Shown: piece after piece, positions 44,095 to 54,769 of the stretch
Layout of the letters: every line of letters starts with the position of its first letter
Numbering within the stretch: the stretch's first letter is position 1
Source: a candidate division KSB1 bacterium
GTDB taxonomy: Bacteria; Zhuqueibacterota; Zhuqueibacteria; Zhuqueibacterales; Zhuqueibacteraceae
DNA: 64,000 nt
Assembly: GCA_034506255.1 (NCBI GenBank)
Contig: JAPDPX010000013.1
Location: 37,661 to 101,660 of the forward strand
Reading direction: 5' to 3'
Notes under the pieces: model-generated
Seen by the model: only the letters and a program-made list of their open reading frames with translations
Database searches by the model: none
What the model was told of the DNA's origin: nothing
Position numbers and translations under genes: made by a program

Positions 44095-45408
44095 TCAGGC
44101 TTGCGATACGATCGTGCCCTGTGCCCGTCCTCCTTGCACACTCTCCAGCCGCACGCGCACCAGTTCATTCTCCGCCAGAGGCGCACCATTGACCTGCACT
44201 TTGATGTAATTGTCCGAGAAGCCGACCCAACCGCCGCTGTCGGACTGTTCCTCCAGCAGCACGCGCAGTTCGCGGCCGAGGAAGCGGCGGTAGAAAGCCA
44301 TTTTCTTCGCCTCGGAGATTTCATGCAGCCACTGGCTGCGTTCCTTTTTCACGGCGGCGGGAACCTGACCGGGTTGGCGGGCGGCGGCGGTGCCGGCCCG
44401 GCTGGAAAAGGTGAAGACATGCGCATAAGCCAGCGGCGAGTTTTGCAGCAAATCACAACTCGCGCGAAAGGCGGCTTCGCTCTCGCCAGGAAAGCCGACC
44501 ATGAGATCCGTGGAAATCATGGCGTCCGGCACGCGGCGCTGCACACCGGCGAGCAACGCCTCGAACTCGGCGCGGGTGTAGAGGCGCTTCATCGCCGCCA
44601 GCACACCATCATCGCCGCTTTGCACCGGCACGTGCAGATGCGGGCACAGGATTTTGGACGCCGCCATCAGCTCGAGCAACTCCTCCGGAATGGTGGTGGG
44701 CTCGATGCTGCTGATGCGCAGGCGCGCGAGGCCGGGAAGCGCCAGCAGCATTTTGACCACGTCCAGAAAGGTTTTGCCGGCGAAGGAGTAGGTGCCGAGG
44801 TTGACGCCGGTGAGCACCAGTTCCTTGTGGCCGGCGGCGATGAGATCGACAGCCTCACGGCGAAGGTCATCGAAGGCGCGCGAGCGGGCGCGGCCGCGGG
44901 CAAAGGGAATGATGCAGAAGCTGCACATGAAATCACAGCCATCCTGGATTTTCAAATTGGCGCGCGTGGTGGGCGCGGGCAGGCCGGTGCCCGCGATGGT
45001 GAAGGGCGCGCGCCCCGGGCGCGGCCGCACCACCTGCGGGGTTGTGCGTTTCACCGGATCCACGATCAGGTCGGCGAGATTGAGCTTTTCCTGGGTGCCA
45101 ACGATCAGGTCGATGCCGGGGATGCGTTGCAGCGCCTCGGCCGCCACCTGGGCATAGCAGCCGACCACCGCCACGAAGGTGTCCGGGTTGCGGCGCAGCA
45201 CCTGCTTCACGAGCTGGCGGCATTTGCGATCGGCATGTTCGGTGACTGTGCAGGAATTGATCACGCACACCTCGCAGGGCTCGTCGCCCGAGACGATTTC
45301 ATAGCCCTGCAAACGAAAGCGATTTGACAACAGCGCGGTCTCCGCCTGGTTGAGACGGCAGCCGAGCGTGTGAAAGGAGGCACGTAGTTTGGCAGGCTTC
45401 AATTGCAT
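44095..45408 (-). CDS. mtaB: tRNA (N6-L-threonylcarbamoyladenosine(37)-C2)-methylthiotransferase
   Basis: A 437-residue radical SAM enzyme that adds the methylthio group to t6A37 of tRNA. The N-terminal UPF0004 part has the three Cys of one Fe-S cluster (GCRLNQ, NSCTVT, VGCYAQ), the radical SAM core has CDFMCSFC (about 150-157), and a C-terminal TRAM-like domain closes it. MtaB rather than MiaB is favoured by the start HTLGCRLNQAE. Start ATG 45408; the extension to 45492 has no family match. Followed by the MscS gene after 92 bp. Confidence 0.92.
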   Translation of the reverse strand: MQLKPAKLRASFHTLGCRLNQAETALLSNRFRLQGYEIVSGDEPCEVCVINSCTVTEHADRKCRQLVKQVLRRNPDTFVAVVGCYAQVAAEALQRIPGIDLIVGTQEKLNLADLIVDPVKRTTPQVVRPRPGRAPFTIAGTGLPAPTTRANLKIQDGCDFMCSFCIIPFARGRARSRAFDDLRREAVDLIAAGHKELVLTGVNLGTYSFAGKTFLDVVKMLLALPGLARLRISSIEPTTIPEELLELMAASKILCPHLHVPVQSGDDGVLAAMKRLYTRAEFEALLAGVQRRVPDAMISTDLMVGFPGESEAAFRASCDLLQNSPLAYAHVFTFSSRAGTAAARQPGQVPAAVKKERSQWLHEISEAKKMAFYRRFLGRELRVLLEEQSDSGGWVGFSDNYIKVQVNGAPLAENELVRVRLESVQGGRAQGTIVSQA

Positions 45409-45841
45409 CACAGCCCGTATTTTTTTCCTGATTTTGCCGGTTTCCCCGGCCGGCGCCTGGGGGTCACTTTGCTCTGCCAGTTGCGGAAGCACAGCCGTGA
45501 GTGCGGCCTGCTCCCGCGTTCAAGCAGGCCATGACGATACGGAAAGGGGGCTTGAAATTCAAGTAGTTTGTCCAGTGCCTTGTGATCTCTCGTAAGACAT
45601 GTGGAGTGGCGCAGGCATCTCTGCCCAATGGTGCCAATTTGGGCCGGGTAAAGACGCGGGCATGCGAGCAAAGCCGCCGGGAAAACCGTGGCCCGTGGCC
45701 GCGCCGCAGGCAGCCCGGCCGGCAAGTTCAAACTTGCGCTTGCACGCCATCTTTTTTTGAGCTTATTTGCCCCTGCGAGGCACGCGCGAGCGTCACGCAC
45801 GACTGGAAATCCCCAGGCTTGGAATCAAGGAGAGAGACAAA
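45409..45841. other. Divergent intergenic region
   Basis: 433 bases between mtaB (minus) and the DUF2179 gene (plus). CTTGAAATTCAAG (45551-45563) is a perfect 6-bp dyad around a central A. A GGCGCAGGCATCTCTGCC stretch near 45608 recalls the REP-like core at 15147. No gene is supported. Confidence 0.45.
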
Positions 45842-46435
45842 ATGGATTCTGCCGCTGTGCTGCAGTCAGAGTTGTTCCAGTGGGTGATTTTGCCGGCGTT
45901 GATTTTCAGCGCACGGGTGGTGGATGTTTCGATCGGCACGCTGCGCATCATGTTTCTGGCACGCAGCCGCAGGGTGCTGGCGCCGATCCTGGGATTTTTC
46001 GAAGTGATGATCTGGCTGCTCGCCATCAGCCAGATTTTCAAACACCTCGACAATTTCATGTGCTATCTCGCCTATGGCGGTGGCTTCGCCATGGGCAGTT
46101 TCGTGGGCATTTACATCGAGGACAAGCTGGCGCTCGGCATGCAGGTGGTGCGCATCATCACCCGCAAGGATGCCTCCGCGCTGATTGCTCATCTCAAAGA
46201 AGCGGGCTATGGCCTGACGGTGTTGAACGGCGAGGGGGTGACGGGCCCGGTGAAGGTGATTTTCACCGTGATTCAGCGCAAGCGCCTGCCCGAATTGAGT
46301 GAGATCATTCAACGGTTCAATCCCGGCGCGTTCATTTCCATTGAGGATGTCCGGCTGGCCGCGGAAGCCAGGTTTCCCCCCTATCCGGAGGAGAAAACAG
46401 TTCTGAATCGCAATGCTGCGGTGAAAAAAACGTGA
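45842..46435 (+). CDS. DUF2179/UPF0316-type membrane protein
   Basis: A 197-residue protein with three transmembrane helices in the N-terminal half (about residues 13-33, 42-65, 70-92), containing FSARVVDVSIGTLRIMFLAR, in part RVVDVSIGTLR, the hallmark of UPF0316/DUF5698. The C-terminal half (about 98-185) is a soluble DUF2179 domain (RIITRKDASALIAHL). Function unknown. AAGGAGAG precedes ATG 45842. Convergent with corA, with only 20 bp between stops. Confidence 0.88.
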   Translation: MDSAAVLQSELFQWVILPALIFSARVVDVSIGTLRIMFLARSRRVLAPILGFFEVMIWLLAISQIFKHLDNFMCYLAYGGGFAMGSFVGIYIEDKLALGMQVVRIITRKDASALIAHLKEAGYGLTVLNGEGVTGPVKVIFTVIQRKRLPELSEIIQRFNPGAFISIEDVRLAAEARFPPYPEEKTVLNRNAAVKKT

Positions 46436-46455
46436 AGCCGGGCCGGGGTGCCCGT

Positions 46456-47538
46456 TCAGAACCAGCCCCTTTTCTTGAAGAAATAGAGCATCGCCCCGCC
46501 GATGGCTGCCATCACCAGCCAGACGGCGGGATAGCCCCAGTACCAATTCAACTCGGGCATGTTCCACGGGCTGGCGGCGGGGTTGAAGTTCATGCCGTAC
46601 ACGCCGGCGAGGAAGGTGAGCGGAATGAAGATGGTGGAGATGATGGTGAGCACTTTGATGACCTCATTCATCTTGTGACTGAGGCTGGAGAGGTAAAGGT
46701 CCATCATGCTGGCGGCGACATCGCGGTAGCTTTCGGTCGTTTCGATCACCCGCACGGTGTGATCATAGACATCGCGCAGGAAAACGAGGGTGGCGTCCCT
46801 GATCAGGGGGGACTCGATGCGGGTCAGCTCGCTGATGACTTCGCGCAGCGGCCAGGTGGATCGACGCAGGAAGAGCAACTCGCGTTTGAGGTGGTAAATC
46901 GCGCGCAGCGTGTTTTTGCTGGGCTGCTCGATCAGCTCGTCTTCCACGGCATCGATGCGTTCGCCGAGCCGGTCGAGCGCCAGAAAGTAGTTGTCGACGA
47001 CGGCGTCGAGCAGGCGATAGAGCAGATAATCCGTGCCGCAGCGCCGCACCTGGCTGCCGGTGGTGCGGATGCGTTCGCGCAGCGGGTCGAAGACATCCTC
47101 GAAGGCCTCCTCGAAGGAGAGCAGATAGTTCGAAGTCATCCAAATGCTCACCTGCTGCCCGGTGATGCCGCCGGCCGATTCATCATACTTCAGGAGTTTC
47201 AGCACGATGAAGAGATGGTCGCCGTGTTCATCCAGCTTGGGGCGCTGCGCCGTGTTGGCAATATCCTCCAGCGCGAGGGGGTGGATCTTGAAATGATGGC
47301 CCAACTTTTCCAGCAGGCGGACGTCATGCAGACCGGTGATGTTGATCCAGCTTGTGGGGGGATTGGTGCGGCAGGGGTAAATCTCCTCGAGGTTTTCGAC
47401 CTGGCGCTCTTGATAGCGTTCGGAATTGTAGACAAACAGCGTGATCACCGGCCGGTCGACTTTTTTTTCGCCCACGTGCACCAGGGTGCCGGGCGAGGCG
47501 CCGGCTTTTTTTTGCGCTCTGCGGTTGCGCCGCGACAT
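46456..47538 (-). CDS. corA: CorA-type magnesium/cobalt transporter
   Basis: A 360-residue transporter with a large cytoplasmic N-terminal domain (about 1-295) and two C-terminal transmembrane helices (about 300-320 and 333-352). The signature YGMNF stands at the end of the first helix and forms the selectivity entry. It takes up Mg2+ and Co2+ as a pentamer. GAGGAGGGAG lies upstream of ATG 47538. The gene lies 32 bp after accC and could be co-transcribed with the carboxylase genes. Confidence 0.95.
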   Translation of the reverse strand: MSRRNRRAQKKAGASPGTLVHVGEKKVDRPVITLFVYNSERYQERQVENLEEIYPCRTNPPTSWINITGLHDVRLLEKLGHHFKIHPLALEDIANTAQRPKLDEHGDHLFIVLKLLKYDESAGGITGQQVSIWMTSNYLLSFEEAFEDVFDPLRERIRTTGSQVRRCGTDYLLYRLLDAVVDNYFLALDRLGERIDAVEDELIEQPSKNTLRAIYHLKRELLFLRRSTWPLREVISELTRIESPLIRDATLVFLRDVYDHTVRVIETTESYRDVAASMMDLYLSSLSHKMNEVIKVLTIISTIFIPLTFLAGVYGMNFNPAASPWNMPELNWYWGYPAVWLVMAAIGGAMLYFFKKRGWF

Positions 47539-47570
47539 GATGATTCTCCCTCCTCACTGCCGTGGGGCAT

Positions 47571-49100
<1,530 letters not shown>

Positions 49101-49226
49101 GCCGTGTTTGCTGATTGCACGAATTGTACCGCTCTCTGCTGCGGGCGAGCCGCGCTCAGCACCGCCGCCGGCTGTGGTCGGCCACCACCTGAAATGTCGC
49201 AAATCACCTGCTGCGGCTGCCCGGTG

Positions 49227-49571
49227 TCAGTCTTCCGCGAAGCTGGCCAGCGCCTCGGTTTCATCGTCGAAGCTCTCGATGACGTTGTCGAGCTTGGCGA
49301 TTTTGATGAGGGTGAGCACACGCGGCTGCAGATTGACGATTTTCAAGCTGCCCTTGGCCGGGCGCAGTTGCCGGATGCCGAACAAAATGGCGCCCAGCCC
49401 CGAGCTGTCGGCATATTCGACGTTGGCGAGATCGAGCAGGAGGTGCTTCTCTCCGGTGTTGGCGAGTTCGACGAATTTGGTCTTGAGATCGGGCGCGACG
49501 CTAAAATCGAGCCGCTGGTCCTCCAATCTCAGGATGGTGACGCCTCGTTTTTTTTCGGACTGCAATTGCAT
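49227..49571 (-). CDS. STAS-domain anti-sigma-factor antagonist
   Basis: A 114-residue single STAS domain, with the phosphorylatable Ser in ADSSGLGAILFG (Ser near residues 56-57) and the usual fold order. Such proteins control partner-switching cascades by binding anti-sigma kinases when unphosphorylated. No anti-sigma kinase or phosphatase is near. It lies between the two carboxylase subunit genes, 76 bp after the carboxyltransferase gene, in the same direction. Confidence 0.9.
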   Translation of the reverse strand: MQLQSEKKRGVTILRLEDQRLDFSVAPDLKTKFVELANTGEKHLLLDLANVEYADSSGLGAILFGIRQLRPAKGSLKIVNLQPRVLTLIKIAKLDNVIESFDDETEALASFAED

Positions 49572-49647
49572 ATGCGCTTCTCGTCTTCGGCCCCGCAAAA
49601 GGGGGGACTGGTCTTGCTGCGGCCGACGGGCAGGGCCGGCGGCCGGC

Positions 49648-51198
49648 TTACAGGGGAATGTTGCCGTGTTTCTTTTTGGGGTTGCGGTCAACCTTGTTGG
49701 CCAGCATGTCCAGCGCGGCAATGAGCTTGGGCCGCGTCTGCGCCGGCTCGATGATGTCGTCGATATAGCCGCGCTCCGCGGCAATGTAGGGGCTGGCAAA
49801 TTTCTCGCGATACTCCTCGACTTTGGCGGCGGTGGCAGCCTGGGGATCGGCAGCCTGTTCAATCTCGCGCTTGAAAATGATCTCGACCGCGCCCTGCGGC
49901 CCCATCACCGCGATTTCGGCGGAGGGCCAGGCGTAGTTGATGTCGCCGCGGATGTGCTTGGAGCTCATCACGTCATAGGCGCCGCCATAAGCCTTGCGTG
50001 TAATCACAGTGATCTTGGGCACGGTGGCTTCGCAATAGGCGTACAGCAGTTTCGCGCCATGCTTGATAATGCCGCGCCATTCCTGATCCGTGCCCGGCAG
50101 AAAACCCGGCACGTCCACCAGCGTGATCAGGGGAATGTTGAAGGCATCGCAAAAGCGCACGAAACGTGCCGCCTTGCTCGAAGAGTCGATGTCGAGCACC
50201 CCGGCGAGCACCGCGGGTTGATTGGCCACGAAACCCACCGGCTTGCCGGCCAGGCGCGCGAAACCGACCACGATGTTTTGCGCGTAGCGTTCGTGCACTT
50301 CCATGAAATCGCCGTCATCCACCACCCGCAGGATGACGTCCTTGATGTCATAGGGCTTGTTGGGATTCTCCGGGACGATGGTGTTGAGCATCTCGTCCTG
50401 GCGTTGCGGGCTGTCGCTGCTGGGCCGCAGGGGCGGGTCTTCACAGTTGTTCAGCGGCAGAAAGCCGAGCAGCCGGCGGATGCTTTGCATGCAACTCACT
50501 TCATCCGGCGCAAGAAAATGCGCCACCCCGCTTTTGGTGGCATGTGTTTCCGCCCCGCCCAGCTCTTCAAAGGTGACATCCTCGTGGGTGACGGTCTTGA
50601 CCACGTTGGGGCCGGTGACGAACATGTAGCTGATGTTCGGCACCATGAAAATGAAATCACAGATGGCGGGTGAATAGACCGCACCGCCGGCACATGGCCC
50701 AAGGATCGCTGCGATTTGCGGCACGACGCCGCTGGCGAGCGTGTTGCGCAGAAAAATATCGGCGTAGGCGCCCAGGCTCACCACCCCCTCCTGAATGCGC
50801 GCGCCTCCCGAGTCATTCAGCCCGATGATCGGCGCACCGTTCTTCATGGCCATGTCCATGATCTTGCAGATTTTCGCGCCATGCGCTTCGGACAGGGAGC
50901 CGCCCAGCACGGTGAAATCCTGAGAGAAGACATAAACCAGCCGGCCGTCGATGCGGCCGTATCCGGTGACCACCCCATCACCCAGGAATTTTTGTCTCTC
51001 CAGGCCAAAATCATGGCTGCGATGCTGTACCAGCATGTCCAGCTCGTGGAAGCTGTTCTCATCCAGCAGCAACTCAAGACGTTCGCGCGCCGTGAGCTTG
51101 CCCTTTTGATGTTGTTGGTGAATACGCTTCTCGCCGCCGCCGGCGAGTGCTTTTTGTTTTAATTCGCGAAGGTGTTTGATCTTGTCGGGAGAAGCCAT
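49648..51198 (-). CDS. Acyl-CoA (propionyl-CoA type) carboxylase, carboxyltransferase beta subunit
   Basis: A 516-residue crotonase-fold carboxyltransferase that moves CO2 from carboxybiotin to propionyl- or acetyl-CoA. Seen are the oxyanion-hole loops GLNDSGGARIQEGV and GPCAGGAVYSPA (first half) and DVPGFLPG and RKAYGGAYDVMSS (second half), at normal length. It is the first gene of a minus-strand unit with the STAS gene and accC. The substrate could also be methylmalonyl-CoA in a decarboxylase complex. Its promoter appears at 51280-51308. Confidence 0.93.
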   Translation of the reverse strand: MASPDKIKHLRELKQKALAGGGEKRIHQQHQKGKLTARERLELLLDENSFHELDMLVQHRSHDFGLERQKFLGDGVVTGYGRIDGRLVYVFSQDFTVLGGSLSEAHGAKICKIMDMAMKNGAPIIGLNDSGGARIQEGVVSLGAYADIFLRNTLASGVVPQIAAILGPCAGGAVYSPAICDFIFMVPNISYMFVTGPNVVKTVTHEDVTFEELGGAETHATKSGVAHFLAPDEVSCMQSIRRLLGFLPLNNCEDPPLRPSSDSPQRQDEMLNTIVPENPNKPYDIKDVILRVVDDGDFMEVHERYAQNIVVGFARLAGKPVGFVANQPAVLAGVLDIDSSSKAARFVRFCDAFNIPLITLVDVPGFLPGTDQEWRGIIKHGAKLLYAYCEATVPKITVITRKAYGGAYDVMSSKHIRGDINYAWPSAEIAVMGPQGAVEIIFKREIEQAADPQAATAAKVEEYREKFASPYIAAERGYIDDIIEPAQTRPKLIAALDMLANKVDRNPKKKHGNIPL

Positions 51199-51268
51199 GA
51201 TGCGATCATTTATGGAGGCGCACTGCCGGTCTCAGTTAGCACCTGCTCTCGGTTGATGATATGCGTAA

Positions 51269-51302
51269 TTTTAGGGCACTATATAGCCAGAAAGCCCTAA
51301 AA
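51269..51302. promoter_or_regulatory. 9-bp inverted-repeat operator over the carboxylase promoter
   Basis: TTTTAGGGC (51269-51277) is perfectly repeated inverted as GCCCTAAAA (51294-51302), 16 nt apart, with the 8-bp palindrome CTATATAG (51279-51286) between. One arm lies in the -35/-10 spacer and the other just past the -10 of the minus-strand promoter, the layout of a repressor site. Confidence 0.6.
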
Positions 51303-51308
51303 ATGCAA
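51280..51308 (-). promoter_or_regulatory. Candidate promoter for the carboxylase operon
   Basis: On the minus strand TTGCAT (51303-51308), 17 bp, TATATA (51280-51285). The start codon lies about 75 bp downstream at 51198. Confidence 0.55.
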
Positions 51309-51459
51309 ATTTTTTTTGGGGCTGACGCAAGGGCACTGCGGCAGCGTCCCGACAACACGACGTCTCTTCACCACAGTTGCAACAGCCGAGGAGACGGACG
51401 GTATCTCCCAAACAGGCGAACAGGCCATGTGGTCTCGTGCCGGCCGGCAGTTTTTTTGC

Positions 51460-51488
51460 TTGCGGCTGAAACTTGCCCTTGCTATAAT
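51460..51488 (+). promoter_or_regulatory. Candidate promoter for the TonB-dependent receptor gene
   Basis: A perfect TATAAT (51483-51488) with TTGCGG as a weak -35 at 51460-51465, spacing 17. The leader to ATG 51679 would be about 185 nt and starts with the hairpin AACTGGC/GCCAGTT (51514-51520 with 51525-51531). Confidence 0.5.
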
Positions 51489-51513
51489 TAAGCCGATTTT
51501 TTTCAACTCTGTA

Positions 51514-51531
51514 AACTGGCAAAGGCCAGTT
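51514..51531 (+). other. 7-bp hairpin in the receptor mRNA leader
   Basis: AACTGGC, loop AAAG, GCCAGTT: a perfect 7-bp stem with 4-nt loop about 20 nt after the predicted transcription start. It could protect the 5' end or be a binding site. Confidence 0.45.
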
Positions 51532-51678
51532 CTTTGCCCGTTCTGTGATCCTGCCGTTTCCAAAACTACGATCTCTTGCTTCGGCTGCATCCATCTTCCA
51601 TCACCGCCGCCACCGACGAGTTTCATTTGCCGGTGCGGCACGCTGTCCGTTAAAACTAAATTCCACGGGAGGAAAGGT

Positions 51679-54633
51679 ATGGTACAACGACGAGTGCTCT
51701 CGACGTTGGTGCGGCTCCTGTTTGCCGGAACACTTCTGCTTGTGCCGGCGATGGTGTTGGCGCAGACCGCCACGCTGCGGGGAACGGTAACCGACGCAGA
51801 GAGCAAAGAAAAGCTGCCGGGTGCCAGCGTGGTGGTGACGGCACCGGGGATGTCGCCGACCGGTGCGGCGGCTGACGCTTCCGGCAACTTCCAGGTGTCG
51901 AATCTGCCAGCCGGCACCTATACTGTCTCTGTTTCTTTCATCGGCTATGAAAAGAAAGTGATTGGGAATGTCACTTTGGCAGCCGGGGAAACCAGGACAC
52001 TCGACATCGAGGTTGTGCCTTCCGGCATCTCTTTAAATCCGGTCATCATCTCGGCCTCACGGCGCCAGGAGAAAGCGCTTGATGCTCCCGCAGCGGTTTC
52101 CGTCCTGGAAGCCACGCAGATCCGTGGCCGTGCGACCACCACTCCGACTGATTACATGCGGGGTCTGCCGGCAGTCGACATCTCCACCAACGGTATTGCA
52201 CAAAGCAACGTTGTCGTGCGCGGCTTCAACAATATCTTTTCCGGCTCGTTGCTGTCGTTGGTGGACAACCGCTATGCCAATGTTCCTTCGCTGCGTCTCA
52301 ACGCCTACAATTTCATCCCGACCTCGACCGAGGATATTGCCCGCATTGAGGTCGTCTCCGGCCCCGGTTCAGCGCTGTATGGCCCCAACAGTGCCAGCGG
52401 TGTGATGCACATCATTACCCGTTCGCCCTTTGAGTCCAAGGGCACGACCTTCAGCATTGGCGGCGGCGGCCGGGATTTTTTCAACATCTCCCAACGCGAG
52501 CCCCAGGGCGGCCGCAACATTTACATGACTTCGATGCGTCACGCCGGTGTTTTGGGCGACAAGCTGGGCTACAAACTCTCGGCGCAATATTATCAGGGCC
52601 AGGATTGGGTCAACTATGACCCGGCCGAGCCGCCCACCATCACGCCCTATCGCCAAACCACCAGCGGCAATGTGCCGGTCAGCGGCCCCATCCCGAACAA
52701 GCGCGATTTTGATGTGGAGAAAATTGCGGCGGAAGCCCGGCTGGATTATCGCCTGAGCAATGACGCCACCGTCATTTTCAGCGGGGGCTACAATCGCGCC
52801 ACCAATCTGGAGTATACCGGCATCGGCGCCGGCCAGGCCAAAAACTGGACCTATTCTTATGCGCAAGCCCGCTTCCTCTACAAGAACCTCTTTATCCAGG
52901 GCTTCATGAATCAAAGCGATGCCGGTGATACCTACCTGCTGCGCGACGGCGCTTTGATTGTGGACAATTCCAAGCTCTTTGCCGCCCAGATTCAACACAG
53001 TGCGACCCTCGGCACGCGCCAGCGCTTCACCTACGGCGCGGATGCCATTCTCACGCGCCCCGACACGGACAACACCATCAACGGCCGCAATGAGAACAAC
53101 GACAACATCAACGAGCTGGGCGCTTATCTGCAATCAGAAACCAAACTCTCCAACCAGTTCGATGTGTTGCTCGCCGCCCGCATCGATGACCACAACCGCA
53201 TCAAGGACCCGGTGTTCTCGCCCCGGGCCGCGCTGGTGTACAAACCCAATCTCTCCCACACCCTGCGCGCCACCTACAATCGCGCCTTCAGCACGCCCTC
53301 GAGCCTGAACCTCTTTCTCGATATTTCGGCGGGGCAGGATATCTTCCGTTTTCGCCAACTCGGTCTGCAGTCCTCGTTTCCGTTCGACATCACCACCGGT
53401 GCGCGCACCCAGGGCGTGCCGGAAACCGGCTTCAGTTTCAGCCGCAGCGCCAATGGCTTGCCGCGCTTCCGCTCGCCGTTTGCACCGCTGGCAGGTCTAA
53501 CCCGGGATAGCTACATTGATCTCAACAATCCCCAGTTCACCAACGTGATGTGGAACGTGGGGCGTGGTGCCGTCCTCGCCCAGCTTGTACCGCAATTCCG
53601 CGGCCTGCTCGCCGCCCAGGGGCTGCCGCCCGCGGCCATTGACGCCATCACCCAGCAATTCCTCAGCATCGTGCCGCAACAGGTTTCCGGCGTCAACAAC
53701 ATCATGCGGGTGATCGATCCCACCACCCGCCAGTCGCTCGTGGTGCAGAATGTGGTGGATGTCAAACCCATCAAGGAAACGACCACGGAAACCTTTGAGC
53801 TGGGCTACAAAGGCGTGATCAATGAGAAACTGGTGGTGGGCGTGGATGTTTATCACTCCCGTATCAAAAACTTCGTCGGACCGCTGAACAACGAAACGCC
53901 CAATGTGTTCCTCGATCCTGCGACGTTGGGTGCGAATCTGGGACAGCAGTTCGGCGCGGCGCTCGCCAATCCCGCCAACGCCCAGCTTGCAGCGGTGCTG
54001 GCGGCGCTCGACAACCCGGCGTTGGGCTTGGGCGGCAATGGCAACGGCACGCCGGTGGACGAGCTGGCCACCATCTTCACCAGAGGCGCGGCGCAGATTC
54101 CCTACGGCACAGCGACCCCGAAGGAAGCCTTCGACCCGGTGGCGATTCTGCTCACCTACCGTAATTTTGGCAAGGTCAGCCTCAACGGCGTGGATTTCAA
54201 CTTCGCCTACTATGCCTCACCGCAATGGGTATTGGCCGGCAACTACTCCTTCGTCACCAAGAGTGGGCTGAACTTTTTCAAGAGGCCCAATCGCGTCATC
54301 TATCGCAATCTCGATGGCGTCACCGACATTGCACTCAATGCGCCCGGCAACAAGGCGACGCTCGCGGTGCAGTACCGTTCCGCCCAGCGCGGCTATGACA
54401 CAGAATTGCGCGCCCGTTATGTCGAGGGCTTCCCCATGGATTCCGGCGTGTTCGTGGGTGAGGTGCAAACCTACACCGTGATGGATTTCAACTTTGGCTA
54501 CGATCTGCCCTTCGCACGCGGCACGCGCTTCTCGCTCAACGTGCAGAACCTGCTCGACAAGGAGCATCGTGAGTTCATCGGTGCTCCCATCCTTGGCCGC
54601 TTGATTCTAAGCCGCCTGACCTACAGTTTCTAA
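51679..54633 (+). CDS. TonB-dependent outer-membrane receptor
   Basis: A 984-residue protein with a signal peptide (about 1-28, ending VLAQ), a carboxypeptidase-regulatory-like domain (about 30-115; TLRGTVTDAESKEKLPGASV, in part TLRGTVTDAESKE), a plug domain (about 120-250; VVVRGFNN, IEVVSGPGSALYG) and a large beta barrel ending in the classical terminal Phe (LSRLTYSF). It brings an iron chelate, vitamin or carbohydrate across the outer membrane. The C-terminal part contains YASPQWVLAGNYSF-like strand repeats. GGGAGGAAAGG is an excellent ribosome site before ATG 51679. No SusD-like partner is adjacent. Confidence 0.94.
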   Translation: MVQRRVLSTLVRLLFAGTLLLVPAMVLAQTATLRGTVTDAESKEKLPGASVVVTAPGMSPTGAAADASGNFQVSNLPAGTYTVSVSFIGYEKKVIGNVTLAAGETRTLDIEVVPSGISLNPVIISASRRQEKALDAPAAVSVLEATQIRGRATTTPTDYMRGLPAVDISTNGIAQSNVVVRGFNNIFSGSLLSLVDNRYANVPSLRLNAYNFIPTSTEDIARIEVVSGPGSALYGPNSASGVMHIITRSPFESKGTTFSIGGGGRDFFNISQREPQGGRNIYMTSMRHAGVLGDKLGYKLSAQYYQGQDWVNYDPAEPPTITPYRQTTSGNVPVSGPIPNKRDFDVEKIAAEARLDYRLSNDATVIFSGGYNRATNLEYTGIGAGQAKNWTYSYAQARFLYKNLFIQGFMNQSDAGDTYLLRDGALIVDNSKLFAAQIQHSATLGTRQRFTYGADAILTRPDTDNTINGRNENNDNINELGAYLQSETKLSNQFDVLLAARIDDHNRIKDPVFSPRAALVYKPNLSHTLRATYNRAFSTPSSLNLFLDISAGQDIFRFRQLGLQSSFPFDITTGARTQGVPETGFSFSRSANGLPRFRSPFAPLAGLTRDSYIDLNNPQFTNVMWNVGRGAVLAQLVPQFRGLLAAQGLPPAAIDAITQQFLSIVPQQVSGVNNIMRVIDPTTRQSLVVQNVVDVKPIKETTTETFELGYKGVINEKLVVGVDVYHSRIKNFVGPLNNETPNVFLDPATLGANLGQQFGAALANPANAQLAAVLAALDNPALGLGGNGNGTPVDELATIFTRGAAQIPYGTATPKEAFDPVAILLTYRNFGKVSLNGVDFNFAYYASPQWVLAGNYSFVTKSGLNFFKRPNRVIYRNLDGVTDIALNAPGNKATLAVQYRSAQRGYDTELRARYVEGFPMDSGVFVGEVQTYTVMDFNFGYDLPFARGTRFSLNVQNLLDKEHREFIGAPILGRLILSRLTYSF

Positions 54634-54686
54634 TCACCGCGCCGCCGGTTTGCCGGCGTGCTGGTAAGCCGGCGCCGGAAAATGAC

Positions 54687-54724
54687 AAGCCCTGTGCGCC
54701 CCACCCGGACGCACAGGGCTTTTT
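54687..54724 (+). terminator. Strong Rho-independent terminator, likely bidirectional
   Basis: AAGCCCTGTGCG (54687-54698) pairs perfectly over 12 bp with 54710-54721, loop 11 nt, followed by TTTTTGTTTT on the plus strand. On the minus strand the stem is followed by GTCATTTT, so it may also stop transcription of the pyrimidine cluster arriving from the right. Confidence 0.9.
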
Positions 54725-54769
54725 GTTTTGGGGAAAAGTGCTGCCGGCAGGCCGGCGCTCCGGCTCCCG

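Noticed and set aside
51525..51540. Sigma-54-like element before the TonB-dependent receptor gene
   Set aside because: GG and GC have the right spacing, but several consensus bases are missing, and a perfect TATAAT lies just upstream.
51316..51678. N-terminal extension of the TonB-dependent receptor frame
   Set aside because: It covers the promoter and leader and has no signal peptide; ATG 51679 has an excellent ribosome site and a signal peptide.
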